DNA of 64,000 nt from Mixophyes australis (Eukaryota; Chordata; Amphibia; Anura; Limnodynastidae), in the NCBI GenBank assembly GCA_036250195.1, contig JAVHZZ010000001.1, forward strand, positions 375,454,707-375,518,706. Reading direction: 5' to 3'. The translations under genes and the position numbers were made by a program. The notes below the pieces were generated by a model. That model was given only the letters and a program-made list of their open reading frames with translations, made no database searches and was not told the DNA's origin. This document shows, piece after piece, positions 45,246-57,163 of the stretch. Each line of letters opens with the position of its first letter. Positions within the stretch are counted from its first letter, which is position 1.

Positions 45246-46429
45246 TCTGTGTTTAATACTGAATACTTAATTATTAATTTTTAATTATTAAATTATATGT
45301 ATCTTTGTCTGTCTTGACTTCATTTTCTTATGAAGACTTTTATAATATGCATGAAGATTGCCAACATTTAATTTGGCTTTCACTATGTTTCTCAGTCTCA
45401 TGTAACAAAATAGAAAGGAAAACAAATTCTAAGTTCTAACTAATCAGAGACATTTTGCAGGAACGCTTCATTATTTATTTATTAATAGTTATTTATATAG
45501 TGCCTACATGTTCTGCAGCGCTTTACAGAGATTATTTACTCATTCATATCAGACCCTGCCCCAGTGGAGCTTACAATCTGTATTCACTGCCACACAGACG
45601 TTAATTTCGTCCAAAGCCAATTAATCTATCAGTATGTCTTCAGAGTGTCAGATGAAACACATGGGGAGAAATACAAACTCCACACAGACGGGGCTCTGGT
45701 TGTAAACAGGGCTGCCAAGAAGAATTCAGGGCCCGGGTACAACAAATTCATGGGGCCCCCCTCATAGTGAAGTAAGCCCCAAAATTTTTTTGCGCCGCCT
45801 TACGGCGCCGCAAAAAAGATTAGGTATATGGTCATATATTCAGGGGCGTGGCTAGCCAAACGGCAGTGCAAAAATTTTGGGAGGTGCGGTCATGCATTTG
45901 GGGGCGTGGCAAACGTGCCATTGGGGCGTGGCTAACATAAAAACCACTAGGCTCTCAATTCGCCGGAGCGTCACATATGTTTAAGCACTCCTGACTTTCA
46001 GGACATCTACCACCACAGGGTAGTATACAAACAATGCAGTGTGTACACAAACAGTTCAGTCTTGGCCTACACCTTACATTGGACACAACATTCACCAAAA
46101 ATTGGTATTGTCCCTACTAGAATCACAACATTTCACACACTGTGCTGCTCTCTCCTACCTGTTCTTCTCACTTTCTCCACCTGTGGCTGCTGCTTTCTTT
46201 AGTTGTGGCTTGTCCGGATCCAGAAATGTTGAAGGACCTATTTTGAAAAAAAAATGGCTACATTTAGAAAATTACAGCCAGCCCCAGCGTTAAATCAATA
46301 GCACCCACGATTAATAATTAGGCCTTCCTCCAGCTCCAATATTACAATAATGTGCCCCTTCATCATCGCCATGCCTTATGATCACACTGTGCCCTCCATG
46401 CTGTTTTTGCCCCCTTCATCTGGCTCCCT

Positions 46430-47290
46430 TTCATCAGACTATACTATGCTGCTCCCCCCCTTTTTCAATCCCACTGTGCCATGCCTCCCCCCCCCTTTGT
46501 AACCCCACTGTGTCATGCTGCCCACCATTTTTTAACCCCACTGTGCCGTGCTGACCCCTGTTTATTAACCCCACTGTGCCATACTGCCCCGTTTTTTAAC
46601 CCATCTGTGCCCCTCTCATTTTTTCACCCCCTCTGTCATGCTGCTTTCCCATTTTTTAACCCCTCTGTGCTCCCCCCTCAATTTTTAACCCCTCTGACAT
46701 GCTGCTTTCCCATTTTTTAACCCATCTGTGCCCCTCTCATTTTTTAACCCCTCTGACATGCTGCTTTCCCGTTTTTTAACCCCTCTGTGCTCCCCCCTCA
46801 ATTTTTAACCCCTCTGACATGCTGCTTTCCCATTTTTTAACCCCTCTGTGCCCCCACTCATTTTTTAACCCCTCTGACATGCTGCTTTCCCATTTTTTAA
46901 CCCCTCTGTGCTCCCCCTCATTTTTTAACCCCTCTGACATGCTGCGTCCCCGTTTTTAACCCCTTTGACATGCTGCTTTCCCGTTTTTTAACCCCTCTGT
47001 GCTCCCCCTAATTTTTTAACCCCTCTGACATGCTGCTTCCCCGTTTTTAACTCCTCTGACATGCTGCTTCCCCGTTTTTTAACCCCTCTGTGCCCCCCCT
47101 TATTTTTTAACCCCTCTGTCATGCTGCCCCCCCGTTTTTTAACCCCTTTGTGCCCCCTCATTTTTTAACCCCTCTGTCATGCTGCCCCCCCGTTTTTTAA
47201 CCCCTTTGTGCTCCCCCTCATTTTTTAACCCCTCTGTCATGCTGCCCCCCCCCCCCCCCCCCCGTTTTTTAACCCCTCTGTGCCCCCCTC
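46430..47290. repeat. Minisatellite of cattttttaacccctctg units
   Basis: About 20 copies of a ~40-bp compound unit with variants ccattttttaacccctctg and acatgctgctttcccg. C-runs reach over 17 bases near 47250. Frames through it are compositional. Confidence 0.95.
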
Positions 47291-47303
47291 GTTTTCCTCC
47301 CTT

Positions 47304-47474
47304 CACTTACCTTTTCTCCTCTCTTGGTCTTCTCTGCTGCTCTGTGCTCCATTGCTCCAGACTGACTGAATGCTGGGCATGACATGATGACATCACACCC
47401 AGCATTCAGACAGTCTGAATAGAGCACAGAGCAGCAGAGAGGAGGGATGCCGGCTCCGCGATCAGGTGAGTATG
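47304..47474. repeat. Palindromic core with donor-like edges
   Basis: The arms tctgctgctctgtgctc and gagcacagagcagcaga pair, as do actgaatgctggg and cccagcattcag, around tgatgacatcac. The left edge reads cacttacct and the right edge aggtgagtatg. Confidence 0.9.
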
Positions 47475-48241
47475 TTTTTTTTTTTTTTTTAAACTAGCCT
47501 GCTCCCCCCACCAACGACCGAGCCCCCCCCCCACCCCCCCCCCCCCCCCTGCCAAAAAAAAAAAAAAAAAAGGAAAGGAAAAAAAACGTTTTGAAAAAAA
47601 AAATTAAAAAATTAAAAAAAATCAGCAGCGCAAGGGCCCGGGCCGGGCCCCCTGACATGCCGGGCCCGGGTAATTAGTACCCGCTCCCCCCCCCTCTCGG
47701 CGGCCCTGGTTGTAAATGAACCCATGTCTACAGTGCTATGAGGTAGCAATGCTAACTACCGTGCTACCATGTGCGGCCATCCATTTCTATTTAATTCTAG
47801 ACAAATATTTACAAAAATCCTGAGGCTACACTGATGACAATGGGAAGTTCTTACCTTCTAAATATAGACCATTTTAGGGCACTGAATCATTGTGTAACAG
47901 ATGTAAGAGCTTTCCTTCATCATCAATGTTGCTATTGCAGATGTTACAAGTCAATTAAGAAACTCTCTTTTATTTTTTTACCCTCATTTTGAGCCTTACA
48001 TATATGAACTTACTCTCAGCTGATCAGGCAATGTCTAAGATGGTTATTGAGTATCCTGCACACTGGGGGAAATCTCTTTATAGAAAAATGTATTTATCCA
48101 TGCAGCCTCCTCCCAGCAGATGTTGAGCAGATGTTGAGGGGGTGGCTATATAATTAAAACAAATGTTTGAGACAGAAAAGGACTCATGGATAAAACAATA
48201 AATACGTAAGTTTTTAGGCCTGCAAATTATATCAACTCTTG

Positions 48242-48427
48242 GGGGCATATTCAATTCTTTGAATTCCTCGCGGTGTTAAAACTATTACCGTTATTACGGT
48301 AATAGTAAGCTGGATTTCAGCTCACAGCTCCCTGAGCTGAAATCCATCGAGAAAAGTACTGTAAAAACGGTAATAGTGCGTGCGCCGCAAAATTTTTTGC
48401 TATAACGCCAAGAATTGAATATGCCCC
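48242..48427. mobile_element. Harbinger-like MITE with TTG duplication
   Basis: The ends ggggcatattcaattctt and aagaattgaatatgcccc are inverted repeats, with TTG at 48239-48241 and 48428-48430. The interior has ttaccgttattacggtaata and a central hairpin around cagctccctgagctg. Confidence 0.88.
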
Positions 48428-48704
48428 TTGGAGTCTGTTTTCTCTTGAACAGATTTAAAAATAGTCATCACTTGGTCTCTATAAAAGATGTTAAGAACAT
48501 ACACAGTAGTTTTAACTAGTGGTGGGATTCAAATAAATTAACAACCGGTTCTATGCCCTAATGACCTAATGACCGTTTTAAGTATATAAAAGGTATACCG
48601 AAAGGTAAAATGTGTAAAAGGTGTGCGTGTGTGTATAAAAGATTTCTTATTTTATGCTGCTAATATCAATATAATAATAGTAATGAGTTATGTTATGCCA
48701 CACA

Positions 48705-49035
48705 GTTGTTCCCCCTGTAAGTTCCTATTATGCCACAGTAGTGCCCCAGTTCATATTATGCCACAGTAATGCCCCCAGTTCATATTATGCCACAGTAATG
48801 CCCCAGTTCATATTATGCCACAGAAATGCCCCCAGTTCATATTATGCCACAGTAATGCCCCTCTTCATCACATGCTGCCTTTGTCCCTGAAAACAGTCTG
48901 TCATGCTGACTTTGCCCCTCAAATTAATGTCTGCCATGTTGCCTTTGCCCCTCAAATTAAAGTCTGCCATGCTGCCTTTGCCCCTCAAATTAATGCCTGT
49001 CATGCTGCCTTTGCCCCTAAATTAATATCTGCCTT
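48705..49035. repeat. Two short minisatellites
   Basis: First tcatattatgccacagtaat units (~29 bp, about six), then ctgccatgctgcctttgccc units (~36 bp, about four). Confidence 0.9.
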
Positions 49036-49069
49036 GCTGCCATTTCTCCCCCTTGGTTACGTTCCTTCA

Positions 49070-49262
49070 CTTACCTTTCCTATCGGCTTCTTACTTCTCT
49101 GTTCTTCTCTTCTTTTCTTCTGTTCGTCTTCTCTCATCTTGCCGCCGCCGACTCCTCTCTGCGCCACTCCACACTGAATGTCGGGCGTGATGTGATGACG
49201 TCACGGCTGACATTCAGTGTGGACGGACAAGGGAGGAGGAGTGCCGACGCCACGGACAGGAG
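49070..49262. repeat. Palindromic core with TGACGTCA centre
   Basis: The arms cactccacactgaatgtc and gacattcagtgtgg surround gtgatgacgtcac. The left edge is cacttacctt. The right edge is gagagtatg, a weaker donor-like match. Confidence 0.88.
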
Positions 49263-49502
49263 AGTATGTTTTGTTTTTTTTAAGCAGCCTGCTGCCCCTC
49301 ACCAACAAAGATGGTGACTCAGCCTGTAGTCACCGGTTCGCTGAACCGAGCCTAAAATTAGGTATCGGTTCTGGCGAACCGGTGAGAACCAGCTGAATCC
49401 CATCACTGGTTTTAACATTAAACAGAAGAAGACAGCAAGCTGTGTTAATGAAATTTCCAGTTGTTGAAGTTTCACTATTGAGGTTGATAGAGAAGACCTT
49501 AA

Positions 49503-49735
49503 GGGGCGTATTCAATTGTCAGCGTTAACGCTGCAAAACGAGCGCTCGAAAAATATTACCGTTTATACGGTAATATTGCGCGTAAATTACCGTTCATACG
49601 GTAATTTACTCGCTCAATTTCAGCTCGCTGCTCAGGGAGCTGCGAGCTGAAATTGAGCGAGTAATTACCGTATAAACGGTAATATTTTTCGAGGGCTCGT
49701 TTTGCAGCAATACCGCTGACAATTGAATACGCCCC
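49503..49735. mobile_element. Palindromic Harbinger-like MITE with TAA duplication
   Basis: Inverted repeats start ggggcgtattcaattgtcag and the whole 233 bp is a near-perfect palindrome centred on cagctcgctgctcagggagc. TAA flanks at 49500-49502 and 49736-49738. Four copies of the ttaccgt/acggtaat motif lie in the arms. Confidence 0.95.
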
Positions 49736-49738
49736 TAA

Positions 49739-50460
49739 GTGCCTTATAGTCTTTAATCACCAGTATTTATCACCCATGTTAAATCCACCCCCAGTTATAA
49801 TAATGAGTCGATCACAGCAATGAGAGTACAAAATACAAATAGTATTCAAAATTGTTACAGTTTAACAAACGCTTATGATTATATGATTGCATTTAATATA
49901 TTTGTCTTCAAATCACATTCTGGTGTCAACTGAGTACAATCAAGAGCTCATAAGCAAAAGATAAATGTGTCTGCTTTTTTTTCTCACCAATTACAATAAT
50001 ATAATGATGATGATAACTCAGTGTTTTTGTTTACAGTCGTACTGTCACTGGTACAGTAATTTTTATGCCGATTCCCCACTGTGAGCAAAGTTTATAATCC
50101 AAATACAATCAGATTCAAACAGTAGGCAGCCAACTAATACTTTATCATTATAAATTGCTATTATTGACAATAGAAAAGTTATTCAAATAGCTGTATTACA
50201 GCAAACTAATTTGTCTGGGAAAGCAGCCCCGTGCTGAGCAAGCTGGGGATGTATCCCACTATAACTGGGGGATTCCACACCTGCAGGTTATCCTGTTACA
50301 GTGTGACCAGTCCAGGCCATTATAGCCACATGTTGGATGTGACTTTTTCAGGGAGGTCCTCATGCTGTTTGTCCTCCTGCTTATGAGTAATCAGTCCAGG
50401 CTATGAGCTCTTGGGAATAGTTTACCTAATTATTTTTTTAATTATACATTAAAATGAAAA
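49739..50460. other. No gene seen
   Basis: AT-rich unique-looking DNA. Confidence 0.5.
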
Positions 50461-50605
50461 TCATCATCATCATTTATATATTTATATAGCGCCACTAATT
50501 CCGAAGCGCTGTACAGAGAACTCATTAACATCAGTCCCTGCCCCATTGGAGCTTTCAATCTAAATCCCCTAACTACACACATAGACCGAGAGAGACTAAG
50601 GGCAA
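50461..50605 (-). mobile_element. SINE, truncated copy
   Basis: Starts (ATC)n, then tatatagcgccactaattcc and gtacagagaactcattaaca, ending near the (CT/AG)n part. The conserved core and tRNA head are missing. Confidence 0.85.
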
Positions 50606-50940
50606 TTTTGGTAGTGCCTTTGAGTCAGAAACACAAGAAATAAAGAAGTTCTGCAGTAGTGGCTGCTGATGAATTCTGTGGTGCTTGGTAGCGCCTTTGA
50701 ATCAGGAACACAAGAAATAAAGCAGAGATACAGGAGCCAGTACAGGGACACGTCTAACCTGGAGGGTAGACCTGAAGATCTGGCAACTTGGTAGAGAAAG
50801 CAGGTACTTTAAATAGACAGAGCTGACAATTAGCCAATCAAGAGAATGCAAGAAGTAATGAGCAGACGAGGTGTGTGCATGCTCAGTTCAGCCCAGCAAG
50901 TGAATGCAGAAAGAGGAAAATAGGTGAGAACAGACTATAA

Positions 50941-51285
50941 TCATCATCATCATCACCATTTATTTATATAGCGCCACTAATTCCACAGCGCTGTACAGAG
51001 AACTCACTCACATTAGTCCCTGTCCCATTGGGGCTTACAGTCTAAATTTCCCTAACACACATAACATACACACACACACACACATAACATACACACACAC
51101 ACACTAGGGTCAATTTGTTAGCAGCCAATTAACCTACCAGTATGTTTTTGGAGTGTGGGAGGAAACCCACGCAAACACGGAAGAACATACAAACTCCCTA
51201 CAGATAAGGACATGGCCGGGAATTGAACTCATGACCCCAGTGTTGTGAGGCAGAAGTGGTAACCACTTAGCCACAGTGCTGCCCA
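50941..51285 (-). mobile_element. Full-length tRNA-derived SINE
   Basis: Minus strand: head gggcagcactgtggctaagt with A box, B box gagttcaattccc, core gcgtgggtttcctcccacac (shortened), (GT)n in place of (CT)n, and tail ggcgctatataaataaatgg with (ATG)n. It is full length, with a Pol III-type internal promoter. Confidence 0.93.
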
Positions 51286-52493
51286 CAATGTTGATAACGA
51301 CTTGCTTCTCCTGGGCATAGTGCTGGCACTGGAAACTGTCACTATCAGCATGGTTCCAGTGTTACTGGTGGATGAGACCTCAAACCAGGGCCCTCTTCCT
51401 GTGTCATTTATAGACAGCAGCTCAGGCTTCATTGTATAATACAAAACTTTATATTAAAATTTCACAATGTGTTAAATGTGTCTTGTGCTTGCAAATTCTC
51501 ATTTAAAATGAAAATAATTACATATCTGTTACCCATGGAGGCTGATCATTAAATAAGACATTCTCCGTACATTAAACCGGTTACCTGGATACATTTCCAG
51601 TGTTAATTAGCACTATTAATCTGGAATTCTTTTTTTACATTTTTTTTTGTTTTTGTTAAATGTTTGTTCATGGCTATATGACTATATGATTAACAGATGA
51701 CAATCATTGAATTTACTTTTTTGTCTGTGCGTTCTGATGGGACTTTATATTGAATATATGTATTGTACGTATCCTGCAGTGTGTTCTGCCTGTTTCAATA
51801 TAGCAAGTGCCGTATAAACAAAGTGCACCTAGACCTGAATTCAACAAGAGATGTTCTTCAGATCCACTTGTAGTTGAATACGGACATGTGTAAGCTCGAA
51901 GTACGCACAATACTTTTATTTTGTGTGCCTTAATGAATCAGGCCCTCTGAAATCAAACCTGTTTATTTTTATTCATACATTAGTGATACAACCCATAGTT
52001 TCAGTTACGTCTGATAAATATAAGCATTTTTTTTATAGTTTTGCCTTCCAGCAATTTAACAATCAGGGTTACTTTTACAAAAATGTAACTGATTCCCAGA
52101 GCATTTTTTGATGATATGATATATATGATAACATTTTTTAATAAGGTCATTACTTCATATCACACATGGAAAACATATACATGAAACTTTGCTATAACCT
52201 CCTTTGCTCTGCACACACAGCATCCGTCTTTAGAGTTCTGATAAGTTGGACGCTAGTACCCAATTATAAATGAAACATCATTCAGTGGGAGTGTCAGACT
52301 TGTATATTTTTCTATTTGTGGTACTAAATAATACACATATTTGAGACAATGTATTGCTCTCATAAATCTATTATAATTCTAAATTATAAATTCGTGATGG
52401 TTTGTTTATGTTTTTCCAACCAGAAAAATGCATCATTTAAAAACAGTATTCACCGATACATGGGAAAAGTTATTTCCCTGTTACAAAATAATA
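51286..52493. other. No gene seen; MITE-end fragment at ~51928-51946
   Basis: gccttaatgaatcaggccct near 51928 matches an end of the gggcctgagtcattaagg MITE family. The rest is AT-rich, without features. Confidence 0.5.
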
Positions 52494-52734
52494 CGTTAAG
52501 CCAGTGGTTCCCAAACTTTCTCAGTTCAAGGCACCCTTAGGGTCACCATAATTTTTCCAAGGCACCCCTAAGCAAAAATAATTACCAGGTAGTCCTGTTT
52601 TTTAAGTAGTTGGGTCAAAATGAGGTAAGATGTATTTAGACCCCTTCACCATCACATTGTGCGCCTCTTTATCACCGCGCCCCTTCGCCATTTCACACCA
52701 TATGTCCCCCTCTTTGCCATCTCACACCCTGTGC

Positions 52735-54745
52735 CCCCCCCTTCAGCGTCTCTCTCTCTCTGCCCCCCCCCCTCCTTCAGCGTCTCGCTCTCTGCCCTCC
52801 TCCTTCAGCGTGTCTCTCTCTGTCTCCCTCCTTCAGCATGTCTCTCTCTCTCTGTCCCCCCCTCCTTCAGTGTCTCTCTCTCTCTCTGTCCCCCTCCTTC
52901 AGCGTCTCTCTCTCTCTCTGTCCCCCTCCTTCAGCATCTCTCTCTCTCTCTGTCCCTTCAGCGTCTCTCTCTCTCTCTGTCCCCCTCCTGCAGTGTCTCT
53001 CTCTCTCTCTCTTTCCCCCTCCTTCAGCATCTCCCTCTCTCTCTGTCCCCCTCCTTCAGCGTCTCCCTCTCTCTCTGTCCCCCTCCTTCAGCGTCCCTCT
53101 CTCTCTGTCCCCCTCCTTCAGCGTCTCTCTCTCTCTGTCCCCCACCTTCAGCGTCTCTCTCTCTCTCTCTGTCCCCCACTTTCAGCGTCTCTCTCTCTCT
53201 GTCCCCCACCTTCAGCGTCTCTCTCTCTGTCCCCCACCTTCAGCGTCTCTCTCTCTCTGTCCCCCTCCTTCAGCGTCTCTCTCTCTCTGTCCCCCTCCTT
53301 CAGCGTCTCTCTCTCTCTGTGCCCCTCCTTCAGCGTCTCTCTCTCTCTCTCTGTCCCCCTCCTTCAGCGTCTCTCTCTCTCTCTCTCTGTCCCCCTCCTT
53401 CAGCGTCTCTCTCTCTGTCCCCCTCCTTCAGCGTCTCTCTCTCTCTCTGTCCCCCTCCTTCAGCGTCTCTCTCTCTCTGCCCCCCTTCTTCAGCGTGTCT
53501 CTCTCTCTCTCTCTCTGTCCCCCTCCTTCAGCGTCTCTCTCTCTCTCTGTCCCCCTCCTTCAGCATCTCTCTCTCTCTCTCTGTCCCCCTCCTTCAGCGT
53601 CTCTCTCTCTCTCTGTCCCCTCCTTCAGCGTGTCTCTCTCTATCTGTTCCCCCTCCTTCAGCGTGTCTCTCGCTCTCTCTGTCCCTCTCCTTCAGCGTGT
53701 GTCTCTCTCTCTCTCTGTTCCCCCTCCTTCAGCGTGTCTCTCTCTGCCCCCCCCTTCAGCGTGTCTCTCTCTCTCTGTCCCCCCCTCCTTCAGCATGTGT
53801 CTCTCTCTCTCTCTGTCCCCCCCTCCTTCAGCATGTGTCTCTCTCTCTCTCTCTCTCTGTCCCCCCCCTCCTTCAGCATGTCTCTCTCTCTCTGTCCCCC
53901 CTCCTTCAGCATGTGTCTCTCTCTCTGTCCCCCTCCTTCAGCGTGTCTCTCTCTTTGTCCCCCCCTCCTTCAGCGTGTCTCTCTCTCTCTGTCCCCCCCC
54001 TTCAGCGTGTCTCTCTATGTCCCCCCTCTTCCTTCAGCTTGTCTCTCTCTCTGTTGCCCCCCTCCTCCTTCAGCTTGTCTCTCTCTCTGTTCCCCCCCTC
54101 CTTCAGCGCGTCTTTCTCTCTGTTCCCCCCCTCCTTCAGCGCGTCTTTCTCTCTCTGTCCCCCTCCTCCTTCAGCGTGTCTCTCTCTCTGTCCCTCCCCT
54201 CCTTCAGCGTGTCTCTCTCTCTGTCCCCCCCTCCTTCAGCGTGTCTCTCTCTCTCTCTGTCCCCCTCCTTCAGCGTGTCTCTCTCTCTCTCTGTCCCCCT
54301 CCTTCAGCGTGTGTCTCTCTCTCTCTCTCTCTCTCTGTCCCCCCCCCTTCAGCTTGTATCTCTCTCTATGTCCCCACTCCTCCTTCAGCTTGTCTCTCTC
54401 TCTGTTGCCCCACTCCTCCTTCAGCTTGTCTCTCTCTCTGTTGCCCCCCTCCTTCAGCGCGTCTCTCTCTCTGTTCCCCCCTCCTTCAGCGTGTCTCTCT
54501 CTCTCTGTCCCCCTCCTCCTTCAGCTTGTCTCTCTCTCTGTCCCCCCCCCTCCTTCAGCGTGTCTCTCTCTCTCTGTCCCCCTCCTTCAGCGTGTCTCTC
54601 TCTCTCTGTGTCCCCCTCCTTCAGCGTGTCTCTCTCTCTCTGTGTCCCCCTCCTTCAGCGTGTCTCTCTCTCTCTGTCCCCCTCCAGCGTGTCTCTCTCT
54701 CTCTGTGTCCCCCTCCTTCAGCGTGTCTCTCTCTCTCTGTCCCCT
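52735..54745. repeat. CT-rich minisatellite (ccccctccttcagcgtgtct)n, ~2 kb
   Basis: About 65-70 units of 28-36 bp: ccccctccttcagcg(tg)tctctctctctctgt, with variable (CT)n length and later cagcttgtctc variants. No unit contains a stop in any plus-strand frame, so all three frames stay open for over 650 codons of Ser/Leu/Pro/Cys. These are artefacts. The strand asymmetry is extreme (pyrimidine on plus). Confidence 0.97.
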
Positions 54746-54761
54746 TTCACTCTCCGTTCCT

Positions 54762-54870
54762 TTACTTACCTTCATTCTTCATATTCCGCTCCTCACTGAC
54801 ACTGTCGGACGTGATGACGTCACGCCCGGCAGTCAGTGAGAGCAAGGATCCGGCGCTGGATGGGTAAGTT
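54762..54870. repeat. Palindromic core with TGACGTCA centre
   Basis: The arms ctcactgacactgtcgg and cggcagtcagtgag surround cgtgatgacgtcacg. The left edge is ttacttacctt and the right edge gatgggtaagttt. Confidence 0.88.
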
Positions 54871-54996
54871 TTCTGGGGGTTTTTTTGGTTTGTTTTTTCT
54901 TTTCTTTTTTTTGAATGGTGATCGCGGCACCCCTGTGAAAGCGCCGCGGCACCCCAGGGAGCCGCGGCGCACACTTTGGGAACCGCCGCGTTAAGC

Positions 54997-55640
54997 AGTT
55001 AAAATGCTACATAAACTATTGGAATTGTTATTTGTCAATAAATGAGCTTCTTTTACTTATTAATAATACATACAGTGTACAGTATTATTCTTATATTTAT
55101 AAAGATCTAACATATTCTGCAAAGCTGTGCATCCAGCATTGGACTCAGTATTGGGATAAAACTTGAGACAAATGAAGTGTGTGGAGAGGGTACGGGGGGG
55201 GGGGTAAGAAAGCCACATGCAGCAGGAATAGGGCTGACACAAATATCTCACTTCCTCTTGCTGAACTCTAGAGATCAGTCAGTGGCTATTGTCTTAGTAA
55301 CCAATAGGAATTCTGTCATGGGGGACCATACAAAGTTTTGACATGGGGTACACAAATGCTTAGTTATTCCCCTTTTTACAGTCTAATAGGGAACATTAAT
55401 ATATTTTCCAAGCTTACAACTAATCTTACTAAAGGCTTTTAACAGTCACTGTCATCTATCCTAATGATTTACTGTTTAAAGGTATGTTCACAGCTGTTTG
55501 AAAACACATATTGTAGTTTTCATACAGCAACAGGAATGACAATCCCCACACATTAATCCCCTATGACACGTTATGATGAACTACATTAGATAAAGCATTT
55601 TAAAGATGAGAACTCAGTGTGCTCTTCCACAATAAGGTGT
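54997..55640. other. No gene seen
   Basis: AT-rich unique-looking DNA with a short G run at about 55195. Confidence 0.5.
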
Positions 55641-56099
55641 GAGAGGACTAGGATAACAGAGGGTAGGAATTGGCCCGAAGAAGCATACATACGCTGAGGT
55701 TGTTTTTTATTGAAGGAAAAGCTTAGCGAGAGTTAACTTTATATTGACGGGTTAGGAATTATTAACCAATCGGTTTTAGGGCTTAGGGAGGGGCTACGCT
55801 AGGGAAAGCTTATAAGAGCGGTAAGTGGCAGTTGGATTTCTCTTGCCTTCTGAAAAGTATTTTTACACAGTGAGTACTGTGAATTTTCTTTCAATTTTTC
55901 TCTATTTTTTATATAATTTTTAGTCTGTCTTTTTTCTATACTTGTCCCTTTGTTACATTTCCCTTTTAAATTTACATTTTTCCCCTGCTTGGGTCTTTTC
56001 TTATTCCTTTTATTTTCATCTTCTCCTCTGTTTCCTCATTAATTTATTGTTTTTTACTTTGCTTTAATTGATCTTGATAATTTCTCTTTTTCTTTCTCC

Positions 56100-57096
56100 C
56101 TTTGCTCTTTTAATTTACCTTACTCTTGTCATACTTTTAGTTTCGCCGCCATGTCATCTGCTATGCTGCGCCCTAGGAGACCCCGGGTTCCCCCACATTG
56201 CCTCATAAAGGCTGCCCGTGTCCCCCTTCTGTTACCATGCAGCGAGTCCAATCAACGGACTTGCTGCAGATTGCCTCCCCTACTATAGTCGCTCATCTGT
56301 GCTCTAACGGTTCTTTACGGCTTTCGGCCCCAGCTCTGGTCACATTCAGGGTCCTAATTTGGCTTCAGCTAGCTGCATGCCTAATTGTAACTTAGCGCTG
56401 TTTACCCCTTCCTCATCAGCATTTTCCTCTTTAACATTTGCATAGAAGGATTTGTCACAGGCCTCTAGTTAAAAAACATTGTTTTCTCTGGCCAATAGCA
56501 CCGCTTCATTGGACACTGGTGGAGCAGGTCACGGGTGAGGTTGTGCGCTCAGCCTAGCGGCACCTCTGGTGACTTCCCACATGTTGCTTCCACGCCACCT
56601 TTATAAGTCAACAATTAAGTCACACTGTAGTTTCTAGGTCGACTTTCTTAGAGCCTACTCCATTACTGGTGACTTCAGCATGGCCACCTGTGTCTTGGAA
56701 TGCTGCACCTGGACTTTGGAGCCCTGTTTCTGTTTATTCTGCTACAGATTCTGCTGGACGTATCACATCACAACGCTGGAGTCATCACACAGCTGGCTTG
56801 GAACCAACATGCACACCTGCCAGAGGAGGGGTGGCAAATTTTAGCCCGGGGGACAGGATTCGACTCAGCAGCCTATTTTAAAGGAACAAAATGCAGGTGG
56901 CCCAGTGACTCAGCTCAAGGTAGCCCAATATGAGACCAACCAGGGGGGCAGATGCCCCTCTGCCCCCCAGCTCAACCAGCCCCTGACACCTGCTCAGGGG
57001 ATGTCATTTCAAGCTGTCAGAGAAGTGGGCAGAGGGTTGGTAGTAGCCGATGGTAAAGGCACCCTAAGCACTGTGCTAATACAGCAGTCCTGAGGG

Positions 57097-57100
<4 letters not shown>
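56100..57100 (+). other. Leader or first part of the Ngaro-like element, no clear domain
   Basis: Short open frames with Pro/Arg-rich sequence near 56150 and mixed stops after. I do not recognise a domain. Confidence 0.3.

Positions 57101-57155
<55 letters not shown>
57100..57155. repeat. (TA)n microsatellite
   Basis: About 25 TA units interrupting the retroelement. Confidence 0.95.

Positions 57156-57163
<8 letters not shown>

Larger units (their letters stand above)
45707..47708. mobile_element. 2.0-kb hAT-type non-autonomous element
   Basis: The left TIR cagggctgcc and the right TIR ggcggccctg pair, and agggcccgggtac pairs with the subterminal gggcccgggtaatt-type sequence. The flanks gttgtaaa at 45699-45706 and 47709-47716 are a perfect 8-bp duplication. 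The interior holds a minisatellite (46430-47290), a palindrome (47304-47474) and poly(T)/(C)/(A) runs. No transposase. Confidence 0.93.
45478..47776 (-). mobile_element. SINE interrupted by a hAT-type element
   Basis: 45478-45706 is the minus-strand SINE body (tatttatatagtgcctac, gcagcgctttacagag, gtggagcttacaatctgta). 47717-47776 is the tRNA-like head (on the minus strand: ggccgcacatggtagcacgg ... gctacctcatagcactgtag). The SINE was split by the element at 45707-47708. Confidence 0.9.
48517..49408. mobile_element. 892-bp hAT-type non-autonomous element
   Basis: The left end tagtggtgggattcaaat and the right end gctgaatcccatcactg pair, with subterminal caaccggttc/gaaccggtgag. The flanks gttttaac at 48509-48516 and 49409-49416 are a perfect 8-bp duplication. 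The interior contains two minisatellites and a palindrome. Confidence 0.93.
52502..54988. mobile_element. 2.5-kb hAT-type non-autonomous element
   Basis: The left TIR cagtggttcccaaact and the right end actttgggaaccgccg pair. The flanks cgttaagc at 52494-52501 and 54989-54996 are a perfect 8-bp duplication. The subterminal caaggcacccttagg / cggcaccccaggg blocks are also shared. Over 80% of the interior is one CT-rich minisatellite. The right end is the same family as the element at 1-327. Confidence 0.94.

Noticed and set aside
52630..54867. Three overlapping open frames of 653-745 codons rich in Ser/Leu/Pro.
   Set aside because: They are translations of a CT-rich minisatellite with no stop in any plus frame; no domain, no codon bias.
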